52,397 nt of DNA from Lachnospiraceae bacterium. Lineage in GTDB: Bacteria; Bacillota; Clostridia; Lachnospirales; Lachnospiraceae. This document shows, in pieces, positions 25,892-35,097 of the stretch. The first letter of the stretch is position 1, and each line of letters begins with the position of its first letter. Both the position numbers and the translations under genes were made by a program. The DNA lies in assembly GCA_015056925.1 (NCBI GenBank), contig SVFJ01000015.1, positions 1-52,397 on the forward strand, in the 5' to 3' direction. The notes below the pieces were generated by a model that saw only the letters and a program-made list of their open reading frames with translations, did not search any database and was not told where the DNA came from.

Positions 25892-26914
25892 TTATAGCTT
25901 TTTGAATAACTTACGATAGGTGTATAGTGATTTAAAATAAACCTTAAAGCGTGATGGTGACTTCATCAAAAGATGTGCCATCTTCTTTTGTTCCTCATCA
26001 AACGCCTCCTGATAATAACTGTTCTTCTCAAAATCAGGAAACTCTTCCTTCATTCCCTTACGCATCAACTCTAAAAAACTCACTTGCGGATTCTTAACTC
26101 CCAGCATATAAGAATAAAAGGTATTCATAAAATACAGCTTAGTAAACGCAAACTCCAACTCCTTACGGAACGGCTTGTAAAAACCATACTTACGGCTTTC
26201 CTCTATTAAGCGCTTTCCCATCATCAGCCTGTCTTCACACTTCTCCATGCTAATCTCATGAACCGTCGAAGTATCATGCTGATAATAATAATAAAGGGGC
26301 TCGTCTACCTTCTCAAAATGTGTAAAATGCAACATCCAGATTGGTGAAGCACAATTATCTTCATAAAAAGTTTTCTCAGGGAATCGTAAATTATTCTCCT
26401 CTATCACATTTCTGCGATAAATCTTGATTACCATACTTCCCGGATTCATCACCAGCATACGATATCTTTCAAAATCCAAAACTCCGGTCTGCTCCATTGT
26501 ATTATTCGGTACTACTTTTCCGACTTCCATACTTTGCTTATCCGTCATATTATAATCACAGCCTACGACATCCGCACCTGTTTCCTCTGCCTTCTTCACC
26601 AGCTTTTCATACATGTCATATGCTACCCAGTCATCAGAATCTACAAAGCCGACCCAATTTCCCTTCGCCATGGACAGACCGATATTCCTTGCACCGCCCT
26701 GTCTTCTGTTCTCAAAGGTCTGAACTGCCTTGAATTTCCAAGGATATCTTGCTTCATATTCCTTCATAATCTTAAAAGACTCATCTGTAGAAGCATCGTC
26801 TACTGCTATAATCTCATAATCAGCAATCGTCTGATTCACCAAGGAATCCAGACAGTACCTCAGCTTATTGTCGCCTGCCATGTTATACACAGGAACTATA
26901 ATACTTAATTTCAT
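25892..26914 (-). CDS. GT2 glycosyltransferase
   Basis: About 340 residues. The GT-A domain opens MKLSIIVPVYNMAGDN and has VDDASTDES (near 37-45), GGARNIGLSMAKGNWVGFVDSDDW with the DSDD metal site near 93-97, and a later EDNCASPIW segment. The sugar donor is unknown. A GTG at 26923 is possible, but the ATG at 26914 has AAGGAAGG at better spacing. It follows the ABC flippase gene by about 50 bases and ends before the pse promoter, so it is probably the last gene of the EPS transcription unit. Confidence 0.88.
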   Translation of the reverse strand: MKLSIIVPVYNMAGDNKLRYCLDSLVNQTIADYEIIAVDDASTDESFKIMKEYEARYPWKFKAVQTFENRRQGGARNIGLSMAKGNWVGFVDSDDWVAYDMYEKLVKKAEETGADVVGCDYNMTDKQSMEVGKVVPNNTMEQTGVLDFERYRMLVMNPGSMVIKIYRRNVIEENNLRFPEKTFYEDNCASPIWMLHFTHFEKVDEPLYYYYQHDTSTVHEISMEKCEDRLMMGKRLIEESRKYGFYKPFRKELEFAFTKLYFMNTFYSYMLGVKNPQVSFLELMRKGMKEEFPDFEKNSYYQEAFDEEQKKMAHLLMKSPSRFKVYFKSLYTYRKLFKKL

Positions 26915-26962
26915 CGAGCACACCTTCCTTTACGTTAACCCGCTTTATCTTACTACCCCGAT

Positions 26963-28702
26963 TTATCGCTCTCTTTCAATCTTACCATTTTCTACACGAT
27001 ATACCATATCGCATTTTTCTATCGTCTGTAATCTGTGAGCAATAATGATTAATGTTTTCTTACCATGTAATCTATTAATAGAGTCCATAATTGCCGCCTC
27101 TGTATCATTATCCAATGCCGAAGTCGCTTCATCTAATATCAGCACCTCCGGGTTATGATACAAAGCTCTTGCAATACCAATTCTCTGACGCTGGCCACCC
27201 GACAAACGAATACCACGTTCACCGATACCCGTGTGAACTCCCTCAGGAAGTGTCTTTACAAACTCATCCAACCGTGCTTCCTTCAAGGCATACCAAAGCT
27301 TCTCATCATCAATCTCATCCTCAGGAATTCCAAAGGCAATATTCTTACGGATATCCGCATCTAACAGGAAAATCATCTGTGGAATATAACCAACGTTCTG
27401 TAACCACTCTCTATAATGCTCTTGAATGTCCTTGTCATCCGCCAGCACCTTACCGGTCTGAAGCTTTAACAAGCCTAATAAAATATCAATAATCGTAGTC
27501 TTACCCGCACCACTTGTACCCACTACACCGATAGATTTTCCGATTGGAAAGGTTACATTGGCATGGTCAAAAATAAGCTTGTCTGAATTCGGATAATGAT
27601 AGGTAATATCCTGTAAATGTACTGCCTCTGTTACAGGAAGCTTCTCCTTAGCTACTACAGCATAGGAAAGGTCTGTATTTTCCTCATTGGTCTCTTCTAC
27701 CAGATTATCACTCACATTAAAGAAAAAAGGCTCATTAAATGCCATACTGGTCATCTGATTATTAATTCTGCTGGCTGCCGGTAAAAGTCTCATCGCCGCA
27801 ATACCAAATGCTGCAAATAAAGAAATCATACTTGAAACATCCTGACCACTGACGATTAACACTAAAATATAAACCAATAATCCGGCCATGCAGACTGTTT
27901 CTATCAAGAGCTTTGGTGTATTACTAAAAAGGTTCTGCCTCTGCATCGCCTTCACATACCCTTCTCCTACCTTACAATACTCACCAATAAAGTACTGCTC
28001 TCTTCCGGCTACCTTAATATCCTTAATTCCCTGTACCGTTTGCGCAATCCATGCAAACATAGCCGCGCCGTAATCCTGATTCTCCTTACCTGTCCTGTTC
28101 ATAATCGGCTTAATAATACTTTTAATTATGCCTAATGTAATTACAAGCAATACACCAATCACAATTGTCATGACAGGATCCTTCGATGCCAATGCTACAC
28201 ACAGGAAAATACATACAATTACCTCCGAAGTAATCTGCAACACTGACTGAATCAGCGCATACATATTGCTTACGTCCGCTGTAATACTCCTCTGAATGAC
28301 AGACGTTTCTGCGTTTAAATAGTATTCATAGTCCTGCTTCACAAAACTGCGCATCAGATTAGCAGCCGTCTTAAACTGATTGGTAAATACAAATTTATAC
28401 AAACTCTTCTGCATAATAAACTGGAATACGTTTTTTCCGACATAAACAATAACACACGCCAAAATTGCCAATGCTGAAAATTGAACTGTATTCTCAAGTC
28501 GAAGCCAATCACAAAGCCTCTGATAAGTCTCGCCTTGTACCAGAGTTTCCGGTTCTACCAATACCTGTACCACCTGCATTACCAACAATACAGCAACCGT
28601 TTCCAACAACGCTGCTACCACCATCATAACCAACAGCCCAAGCATCGCCCGCTTCTGCTTTTTATCCATTAATATATTAATCTTTTTTAGTATCTTTACC
28701 AT
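26963..28702 (-). CDS. ABC transporter, lipid-linked oligosaccharide flippase (PglK/MsbA-like)
   Basis: A 579-residue half-transporter with an N-terminal membrane domain of six helices (about 15-310) fused to a nucleotide-binding domain: Walker A VGTSGAGKTT (near 390), signature LSGGQRQRIGIARAL (near 495), Walker B VLILDEATSALD and switch His in IIIAHRL. No Wzx-type flippase is in the window, so this could move an undecaprenyl-diphosphate glycan outward, as PglK does in Campylobacter. GAAGGAA precedes the ATG; the gene overlaps the GT52-like gene by 26 bases, suggesting coupled translation of the transferase and flippase. Confidence 0.85.
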   Translation of the reverse strand: MVKILKKINILMDKKQKRAMLGLLVMMVVAALLETVAVLLVMQVVQVLVEPETLVQGETYQRLCDWLRLENTVQFSALAILACVIVYVGKNVFQFIMQKSLYKFVFTNQFKTAANLMRSFVKQDYEYYLNAETSVIQRSITADVSNMYALIQSVLQITSEVIVCIFLCVALASKDPVMTIVIGVLLVITLGIIKSIIKPIMNRTGKENQDYGAAMFAWIAQTVQGIKDIKVAGREQYFIGEYCKVGEGYVKAMQRQNLFSNTPKLLIETVCMAGLLVYILVLIVSGQDVSSMISLFAAFGIAAMRLLPAASRINNQMTSMAFNEPFFFNVSDNLVEETNEENTDLSYAVVAKEKLPVTEAVHLQDITYHYPNSDKLIFDHANVTFPIGKSIGVVGTSGAGKTTIIDILLGLLKLQTGKVLADDKDIQEHYREWLQNVGYIPQMIFLLDADIRKNIAFGIPEDEIDDEKLWYALKEARLDEFVKTLPEGVHTGIGERGIRLSGGQRQRIGIARALYHNPEVLILDEATSALDNDTEAAIMDSINRLHGKKTLIIIAHRLQTIEKCDMVYRVENGKIERER

Positions 28703-29843
28703 TTTCCTTCACGATTCCCTCATTCGCAAGTTTCAACCCTGCCTTTTTATTAAAGGCATGCTTCTCCGGGGCCTCATATGCATCCCAAAAGCTTGCACCT
28801 AAGTTAATCTTCTCCTCTACAAATTCTATCGCATTCATGGCTGTTGTCAGAATGGATACCGCTTTCTTAATCCGTATACCCTCAAACATATTCAGAACTT
28901 CAATAGGAAATCTACCTTGAAGCACTACACAATCAGGACATAGGTCTACATAATCTATCATATCTCTTGGATGCGGTTTTATCAATACCCGATATCCTTT
29001 ACAATATTTTTCTATCACATCAAGGCACACTTTTTTTCGAAGTTCTTCATCCTGAGGATGCGGCTCCGTAAGAAACATCGCAAATTCTTCTCCCTCTGTT
29101 TGCGGCTTCATCTGTGTCAAAAGGGAATCTGCATCATCTACGAATGCACGTATCATCTGCTTCTTCTGCTCAGAGGTTAATGCCTTTTCCAATGGTTTTC
29201 TTGGTACTTCTATCAGGTAAGGGCACTCTGTTGGCACCACACCGATGTCGTTAACCTCCATATCAAGGCAATACTTTCCATATCCATTCATGATAAATAT
29301 CAGATTATGCTTGGAAAACCATGTCTTTAGCTTAAAATGTCCACTATTGGCAACAAATGCATCATCGAGATTTTTAAGACAATCCAAACCATCCTCTACC
29401 GCATGATAATAAATATGCTTGTAGTTCAGATAATAGCCAATCGGGTCACTATCACAAAAGACATAAATATCCTCATATGCCTTAAAATCTATCGTCATAT
29501 AAGGCTCTTCACATTTCGCAAGCAGCTTGGTAAAAATCATTCTGTTCACCATATGCTTTACAATATTTCCGTAATTCTCACGATATTTAGCAAGCTCCGG
29601 GAAAAAGCTTTCGTGCTTTTCATCCAGCCAAATAACCTCTCCAAAAATGTCAGAACTTATCAGTTTCTTGTCCAAGGAACCAAAATCCGTAGACATTCTG
29701 CTCAGCACAATATCCCCCTTCCGGTAATCATGCTTATACTCTCTTTGAATCTTCAATTCCTTTAAACAGGAAACATATACATGATAAAAGGTATGACAGA
29801 CATACAGCCTGCTCTTCGTCTTTACTCTCTTCAACAAATGCAT
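28677..29843 (-). CDS. GT52-like (sialyltransferase-type) glycosyltransferase
   Basis: A 388-residue protein without membrane helices. LYVCHTFYHVYVSCLKEL at 13-30 resembles the CxTxYHxLI start of GT52 lipooligosaccharide sialyltransferases; YHAVEDGLDCL near 146-156 is the acidic-Gly motif, and VLIKPHPRDMIDY near 286-298 the His-Pro motif of the CMP-sugar binding half. Since CMP-pseudaminic acid is made by genes just downstream, this is the best candidate for the nonulosonic acid transferase of the locus (inference). GGAGG lies so close to the ATG that a TTG two codons in, at 29837, is also a possible start. Confidence 0.65.
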   Translation of the reverse strand: MHLLKRVKTKSRLYVCHTFYHVYVSCLKELKIQREYKHDYRKGDIVLSRMSTDFGSLDKKLISSDIFGEVIWLDEKHESFFPELAKYRENYGNIVKHMVNRMIFTKLLAKCEEPYMTIDFKAYEDIYVFCDSDPIGYYLNYKHIYYHAVEDGLDCLKNLDDAFVANSGHFKLKTWFSKHNLIFIMNGYGKYCLDMEVNDIGVVPTECPYLIEVPRKPLEKALTSEQKKQMIRAFVDDADSLLTQMKPQTEGEEFAMFLTEPHPQDEELRKKVCLDVIEKYCKGYRVLIKPHPRDMIDYVDLCPDCVVLQGRFPIEVLNMFEGIRIKKAVSILTTAMNAIEFVEEKINLGASFWDAYEAPEKHAFNKKAGLKLANEGIVKENGKDTKKD

Positions 29844-29866
29844 CCTCCATCTAACACTAATAACCC

Positions 29867-31060
29867 TTATCTTCTTACATATTCATAACCCTTACGCGGT
29901 GCGATATCAGGCGCCATGCTCATAGGGCCTTCATCCTTCCGGCAAATGATTTTCCCCTCTAATACTCCCTCACAAAAGGCATACAGTCTTCTTGATGCTT
30001 CTTTGGGATTCCAAACGGTTAACATCGTCTCATATGCCTTTTCACCAAGCTTTTTACAAAGCTCCTCATTGGTTGCAAGCTCCAAAACCTGTTCCCTAAA
30101 CTCACGGTAACACTTGTTCTTATATACCTGACCATTTTCCATATGTCGTACAAGATACGGTGTTGCACCGATTCCATGGCCCGCAACTACAGCACACGCA
30201 CTGTTCATTGCTTCATTTAATACAGCACCCCATCCCTCCTGATAATCACTTGTAAAAAGGAAAATATCCGCATCTTCCATATATCGTCTTACATTCTGTG
30301 GCGGCTGAAATCCATGAAATATTACTTCATTCTCCAACCGATACTTTGTCACCATAGCCTTTAGCTTCTCCTCTAACGGACCGCCACCAACCATATCCAG
30401 CTGATAAGATATTCCTTTTTTCTTTAAATCACGCGCTACCTTAATCGCATATTCGGGATGTTTCCAATCAATAAAGCGTCCTGCCCAAAGAAGTCTGACG
30501 CACTTTTTTCCCGAGCTATCCAAGTGAAGCTTTTTAAAAAACAATGTCTTTAAATCATATTCATAAATCGCAGGAAAATATCCCCAGGTAAACATCTTAT
30601 CCGGATATGCATGAATCAATCCAAAATCCGAAGCTACATAAGCACCACAGCACAAAAGATATACCTGCGCATCCTTGTACTTCCCGTGGTCCTCATACTT
30701 CTTCTTACGTCCTCTGGGTGATATTGATTTCCACTGTCCTTCCTTATAGAGTCTCTCACTCATGCGAATAACTATCTTACCGGCATCCAATCTTGGCTTA
30801 ATATAGTTTTCATCCTCTATGCCGCCAAAAATAACAATATCACTCTCCATAATCAGCTGTGAGCATACATCAGGCTCTTTATAGTACAGCTTAAGGAACG
30901 GAAGCTTATCAAGTTCATTTGCCCAGCCCATTTTTACACGCTCTTCCTCCATGGGCTCTGTCTGTATAAATACATAATCATCCTTCAGCTTATTATATAA
31001 CTCCCGTGCTACAGGAATCTGATGATGATTAATATAGTTAGAAACCACCGTCAATTTCAT
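29867..31060 (-). CDS. GT4 glycosyltransferase
   Basis: A 397-residue GT-B enzyme. The N-terminal half opens LTVVSNYINHHQIPVA; the C-terminal donor half has LLWAGRFIDWKHPEYAI, LDMVGGGPLEEKLKA, VIFHGFQPPQNV and the EGWGAVLNEAMNSACAVV segment with the E-x7-E nucleotide-sugar motif. Donor and acceptor are unknown. It overlaps the next upstream GT4 gene by 23 bases with a good TTGGAG site. Confidence 0.9.
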   Translation of the reverse strand: MKLTVVSNYINHHQIPVARELYNKLKDDYVFIQTEPMEEERVKMGWANELDKLPFLKLYYKEPDVCSQLIMESDIVIFGGIEDENYIKPRLDAGKIVIRMSERLYKEGQWKSISPRGRKKKYEDHGKYKDAQVYLLCCGAYVASDFGLIHAYPDKMFTWGYFPAIYEYDLKTLFFKKLHLDSSGKKCVRLLWAGRFIDWKHPEYAIKVARDLKKKGISYQLDMVGGGPLEEKLKAMVTKYRLENEVIFHGFQPPQNVRRYMEDADIFLFTSDYQEGWGAVLNEAMNSACAVVAGHGIGATPYLVRHMENGQVYKNKCYREFREQVLELATNEELCKKLGEKAYETMLTVWNPKEASRRLYAFCEGVLEGKIICRKDEGPMSMAPDIAPRKGYEYVRR

Positions 31061-32339
31061 GATAAATCTCCAATAATCTTAAATAATTCGTCTGTGCATC
31101 ATGTGTCTTAGCCGCACGCTCTCTTGCATTCGTTGATAACGACATCGCAAGCTTATCATCTGCAAAAACGCGCAAAATTGCCCTTTGCATCTCTTTCTTA
31201 TCTCCCGGCGCATAAAGCAACCCCTCCATGCGATTTGTCAGAAGATTATGCACTCCGCCTACGTCTGCACTTACCACCGGCACTCCCAAAAGCATCGCTT
31301 CACCTACCGAGTTCGGCGAATTCTCTATAGCTGACGGGCATAAAAAAACATGCGTTTTTAAAAGTCTGGCACACATTCTTCCCGCTGACTGAGTACCTAA
31401 AAAGACCACATGATTCTCTAAATTGTTTTTCTTGATGAAACCAAGCAGATACTTTCCGTATCCTGATATCTTAATCTTATCCTTCAAGGTCTCATTTGCA
31501 GTAATAATATCACCCGCTATATAAACCTTCGTCTGTGGATATTTTTCTATAATCTCAGGTAATGCTTCCAAAACATAATGTAATCCCTTAATCGGATAAT
31601 TACCCTGACTTAAAAAAATCGAATATCTGTCTATCTTATCAATATCCCAACAATCATGGTAAAAGTCATCCCGAAGCGTTTCATTCATAAAATGATACTT
31701 CGCTGTTGGATTAAGCTTCGCTGTAACCTCTCTGTCAAAATCAGTTCTTCCCGTAATATGTCCGGTAAGCTTAATCGCTTCTATCTCATTCTTACCTCGC
31801 TGAATAAATTTCTGCTGCTGCTGTTGCAATCCATCCTTTTTTAATATATCACGGAAGGTTCTCTTCTTCTGCACCGAATATGGCAAATCCGCCATATATA
31901 CTTTGGCAATCTCAGAGCAAAGTCCCTGAATACCAATCAATGTTCTCTTAGGTTGTCCCCATGCCTTTGTCATCGCAAGTGCATGAGGAAACTCCGTCCC
32001 AAATATATGAACAATATCCGGGTCAAAATCCGCAACAACAGCCTTTAAACTTTCTTCCACAGATGCATCATAAAGCTCCGGATGCACTGTATCTTCTCTG
32101 AAAATATAATAGTCTACCCCTTGCGTTCTATTCTTCACAAAAAGGGAATCGTCCCATTTTACAAATCCGCAGTTCTCAGAAGCCGGAAAACAAATAGCAA
32201 GTGTTATATTATTTTCCTCACTATGCTTTATCAATTGTTCCGACAAACCTGATAACCAGCCTTCCTTTACCATAAAGTTCTGCTTCAGACTCTTTGCTAT
32301 AAAAGGTATCATAATATTACACAACCACAAAACCTTCAT
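31038..32339 (-). CDS. GT4 glycosyltransferase
   Basis: About 433 residues with a GT-B layout: MKVLWLCNIMIPFIAKSL start, DPDIVHIFGTEFPHALA in the acceptor half, then ILSQGNYPIKGLHYVLEALP-like donor region, VYIAGDI, NHVVFLGTQSAG and SAIENSPNSVGEAMLLGVPVV with the E-x7-E motif. The frame is open to 32369, but the ATG at 32339 has GGAAGG about 10 bases upstream, avoids overlap with the GT2 gene and gives the normal start. Donor unknown. Confidence 0.88.
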   Translation of the reverse strand: MKVLWLCNIMIPFIAKSLKQNFMVKEGWLSGLSEQLIKHSEENNITLAICFPASENCGFVKWDDSLFVKNRTQGVDYYIFREDTVHPELYDASVEESLKAVVADFDPDIVHIFGTEFPHALAMTKAWGQPKRTLIGIQGLCSEIAKVYMADLPYSVQKKRTFRDILKKDGLQQQQQKFIQRGKNEIEAIKLTGHITGRTDFDREVTAKLNPTAKYHFMNETLRDDFYHDCWDIDKIDRYSIFLSQGNYPIKGLHYVLEALPEIIEKYPQTKVYIAGDIITANETLKDKIKISGYGKYLLGFIKKNNLENHVVFLGTQSAGRMCARLLKTHVFLCPSAIENSPNSVGEAMLLGVPVVSADVGGVHNLLTNRMEGLLYAPGDKKEMQRAILRVFADDKLAMSLSTNARERAAKTHDAQTNYLRLLEIYHEIDGGF

Positions 32340-32344
32340 ATGCT

Positions 32345-33163
32345 CTATCCCTTCCTCTTGTAAATCCATGCCTTTAAACTATTATACAGTTTAGAAAACC
32401 TTTCGCTCTCCGCCAGCTTGCTTCTTACAGGTGCCAGAGTTGCCAATAATATCGCGCGATATTTTATATATTTCCCCTTTCCCATGTACCGAATCACAAT
32501 CTCCTTATGCTGCTTAGCAGAACGTCTACGATTCTCCTTGGTCTCAGAATAACCGCCTCCCTCATAGGACGCAACGATTGTCTCTGTATATACAAATCGG
32601 GTCTTCTTTACGTAATAACACCACAAAAAATGCTCATAATCCGCTCTTACATTATACCTTGTGTCGTATCCTCTTTCATCAAACATACTTCTATGATAAA
32701 AACAAGTCTGATGACATGGCACATTACGGTAACAGGTAAAATCATTAATTACGGAAGATGCATAGATTATGGTCTCTAATCCTAAATGATATAAGTTTCC
32801 ATATACAATACCGGCAAAATTCTTATCTTCCTGCTTTTTGCTTTTGATAACACTTGCTATTTTCTCAAGTGCACACACATCATAGAATAAGTCGCCAGTA
32901 TTTAAAAACAGAAGATATTCTCCTTTGGTATATCTGACTGCCTGATTCATTGCATCGTATATACCGGTATCCTTCTCTATATACAAATGTACATTATCCT
33001 TATCAGGGACACATGCTAAAGAACCATCGGTAGAGCCACCGTCTTTCACAATCACCTCATAGTCAGAACAGCTCTGTTTCCAAATGCTCTCCAGCGTATT
33101 CTGCAGGCGTTCTCCCGCATTCAAACACACAACAATTATACTAAACATCTTTTCCTTGTGCAT
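32345..33163 (-). CDS. GT2 glycosyltransferase (WcaE-like)
   Basis: A 272-residue GT-A enzyme: FSIIVVCLNAGERLQNTLESIW at 7-28, VIVKDGGSTDGSLA near 37-50, and EYLLFLNTGDLFYD near 81-94, where the metal motif reads NTGD, as in colanic-acid-type GT2 enzymes (WcaA/WcaE). CRNVPCHQTCFYHRSMFDERGYD is the typical acceptor region of this subfamily. GCGGAGGA precedes the ATG. Confidence 0.88.
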   Translation of the reverse strand: MHKEKMFSIIVVCLNAGERLQNTLESIWKQSCSDYEVIVKDGGSTDGSLACVPDKDNVHLYIEKDTGIYDAMNQAVRYTKGEYLLFLNTGDLFYDVCALEKIASVIKSKKQEDKNFAGIVYGNLYHLGLETIIYASSVINDFTCYRNVPCHQTCFYHRSMFDERGYDTRYNVRADYEHFLWCYYVKKTRFVYTETIVASYEGGGYSETKENRRRSAKQHKEIVIRYMGKGKYIKYRAILLATLAPVRSKLAESERFSKLYNSLKAWIYKRKG

Positions 33164-33178
33164 GACTTCCTCCGCACT

Positions 33179-34318
33179 CTATTTATAGAGATATCTTTCA
33201 CTACTAAAAATCCATGTATCATATGGTATCAGCTTAACACCATCCTTATCTGCATCCACCAGAAAGAAAACAAAATAAGCAGCACATGCCAAATATACCA
33301 ATACTCTCATCAGCTTTCTGTCTCGTTCCTTTGAAATCCGCGATACAATCATAGGTATCATCAGAAGCTGCGAAACAGAAAAATAATATGCAATTCTGGT
33401 AACTACCGGTAAAAAGGTAAAAAACACCGAAACAACCATGGCCAATAAATTAAGCTGCGCATAAAAACGAAGTTCCTCATCCTCTGCGGACTTATCATGA
33501 TAAATGTACCAGACATATAATCCTAACACTGCCATACAACGAGCAACAGACATATAGCTAATACTACTCCCCTCCAAAAAGGAAGTATTACGGTAGGAAG
33601 GATACAAAATAAGTGCTATCTGAAGCAAAACATCCTTCAATAAATAACATGCGATACTTAGCAATATACCAACTATTATATGCCATTTCTTCCATGCAAG
33701 ACCTGCTAACCAAAATACCGGAATTGTAATCAACACCGATTTATGAAAGAATGCGCCAATTATCATTAGCAAGATATACTTTACAAAATCCCTACGGGTA
33801 TTGACTCCTGTCACATAACGCATTCCATACAAAACCAATGCCAGTGCAAAATAATAACGAACGGTATTGAATGTTTGAAAATATATTCCCAGAAGCATAA
33901 ACAACGAAAAACTCATGAAAAAATCTTCACTTTGCTCATACAACGCTTTCAAAAACAAAGCTATCGTTACAAATGCAAATATTCCAAAAATCACTTCATA
34001 ATATTCGCCGCCTAATATCGTATACACAAATCTGACAAGCCGGTTAAATCCCGGCTCCGTCACTACATATCCACCAACAAATGCCTCGTGCGCTGTCTTT
34101 GTATACTGTTCATAATCATTTCCGACATCAAATCGAAGCGCAGATACCATAAACAAAATAATAAATATTCCTATTAAATACAATCTATTTGTAAAACCTC
34201 TGCGGCTTCCCACTTCACATGTATTGGTCCTAAGTGCCTTCACCCTATAAGCCAATGCCATCGTAAGGATTGAGATTCCTATATAAAGCAACGCAGAAAG
34301 TAAATTAACGTATCCCAC
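33179..34318 (-). CDS. EpsG-family polysaccharide polymerase (Wzy)
   Basis: A polytopic protein of about 379 residues with some ten membrane helices. SALRFDVGNDYEQYTK and EPGFNRLVRFV are typical of EpsG polymerases, which join repeat units on the outer face of the membrane. The frame is open to 34387 but the GTG at 34318 has AAGGAG 7 bases upstream and overlaps the stop of the upstream gene by one base (TAGTG), so it is the likely start. With the Wzz-like protein at 35088 and the initiating transferase at 36055, it defines the Wzy-type polymer of the locus. Confidence 0.83.
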   Translation of the reverse strand: MGYVNLLSALLYIGISILTMALAYRVKALRTNTCEVGSRRGFTNRLYLIGIFIILFMVSALRFDVGNDYEQYTKTAHEAFVGGYVVTEPGFNRLVRFVYTILGGEYYEVIFGIFAFVTIALFLKALYEQSEDFFMSFSLFMLLGIYFQTFNTVRYYFALALVLYGMRYVTGVNTRRDFVKYILLMIIGAFFHKSVLITIPVFWLAGLAWKKWHIIVGILLSIACYLLKDVLLQIALILYPSYRNTSFLEGSSISYMSVARCMAVLGLYVWYIYHDKSAEDEELRFYAQLNLLAMVVSVFFTFLPVVTRIAYYFSVSQLLMIPMIVSRISKERDRKLMRVLVYLACAAYFVFFLVDADKDGVKLIPYDTWIFSSERYLYK

Positions 34319-35097
34319 TAATGTGCTCCTTCCCGGATTCCCTTTCTCATCAAACGAAACGCTTCCTTTATCGGTATTGTCTGACACATCACCTTTCCAT
34401 GCGCAAGCAAAAAGCGCATCGCCATCAAAATTGCAAGCTTACCATATAAAAAATGGTATAAAACCCCTCTATCAAAGAAAAACTTCTCATGATAACCACG
34501 AAACCATGTAGACTCTCTCTCTGTTTCTGCCCCAAGTAATACAGGAACTGCATATACCCGAAAATTCTCACTCAAACAGTCCTTTAAGAACAAGCTGTCC
34601 TCTCCATTACTATACTGTGCTCCTCCTCCGAACAAAAGAGAAAATGTAATATGCGCTGCATGAAGCTTCTTTCTACGAACAGCAAAAGAATAAGTCGGAT
34701 ATCGCCCCGCATTCCATATATGAACGCGATGTGCCTTCTCAGTATAATAGGTTGCTCTTGCTTCACCTACCTTCATATTAAACAACAACATATCTTCATT
34801 CTTATATTCTTCAAACTGTTGTAATACCTTCTCGGCATATCCGTCTTCATATACAATATCCTCATCAGAGAAAAGAAGAATATCTCCTGTAGCCCGAAGC
34901 AGTGCATTATTTCTGCTAAGCCCTACGCCCTTCTCATTAAAGCTGTAACACTTAATCGTATATCCCTTATGCTCATATTCATCATAAGAAAAATGGTCTG
35001 TCTGATTAATAATAATAGCATCACACTGCAAATTCATTCGTTCTGCCAATGTATACACATCCTGATTCACTGCTGAAACAAGTACCTCTAATCGCAT
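34318..35097 (-). CDS. GT2-like glycosyltransferase
   Basis: About 259 residues. It starts MRLEVLVSAVNQDV and has GLSRNNALLRATGDILLFSDEDIVYEDGY, with the metal-binding SDED of a GT-A fold, then RYPTYSFAVRRKKL and NGEDSLFLKDCL containing the likely base. It lacks the usual IVPVYN opening, so it is a divergent GT2. AGGAGG lies 6 bases before the ATG at 35097; the longer frame to 35136 would run into the Wzz-like gene and lacks such a site. Confidence 0.8.
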   Translation of the reverse strand: MRLEVLVSAVNQDVYTLAERMNLQCDAIIINQTDHFSYDEYEHKGYTIKCYSFNEKGVGLSRNNALLRATGDILLFSDEDIVYEDGYAEKVLQQFEEYKNEDMLLFNMKVGEARATYYTEKAHRVHIWNAGRYPTYSFAVRRKKLHAAHITFSLLFGGGAQYSNGEDSLFLKDCLSENFRVYAVPVLLGAETERESTWFRGYHEKFFFDRGVLYHFLYGKLAILMAMRFLLAHGKVMCQTIPIKEAFRLMRKGIREGAH

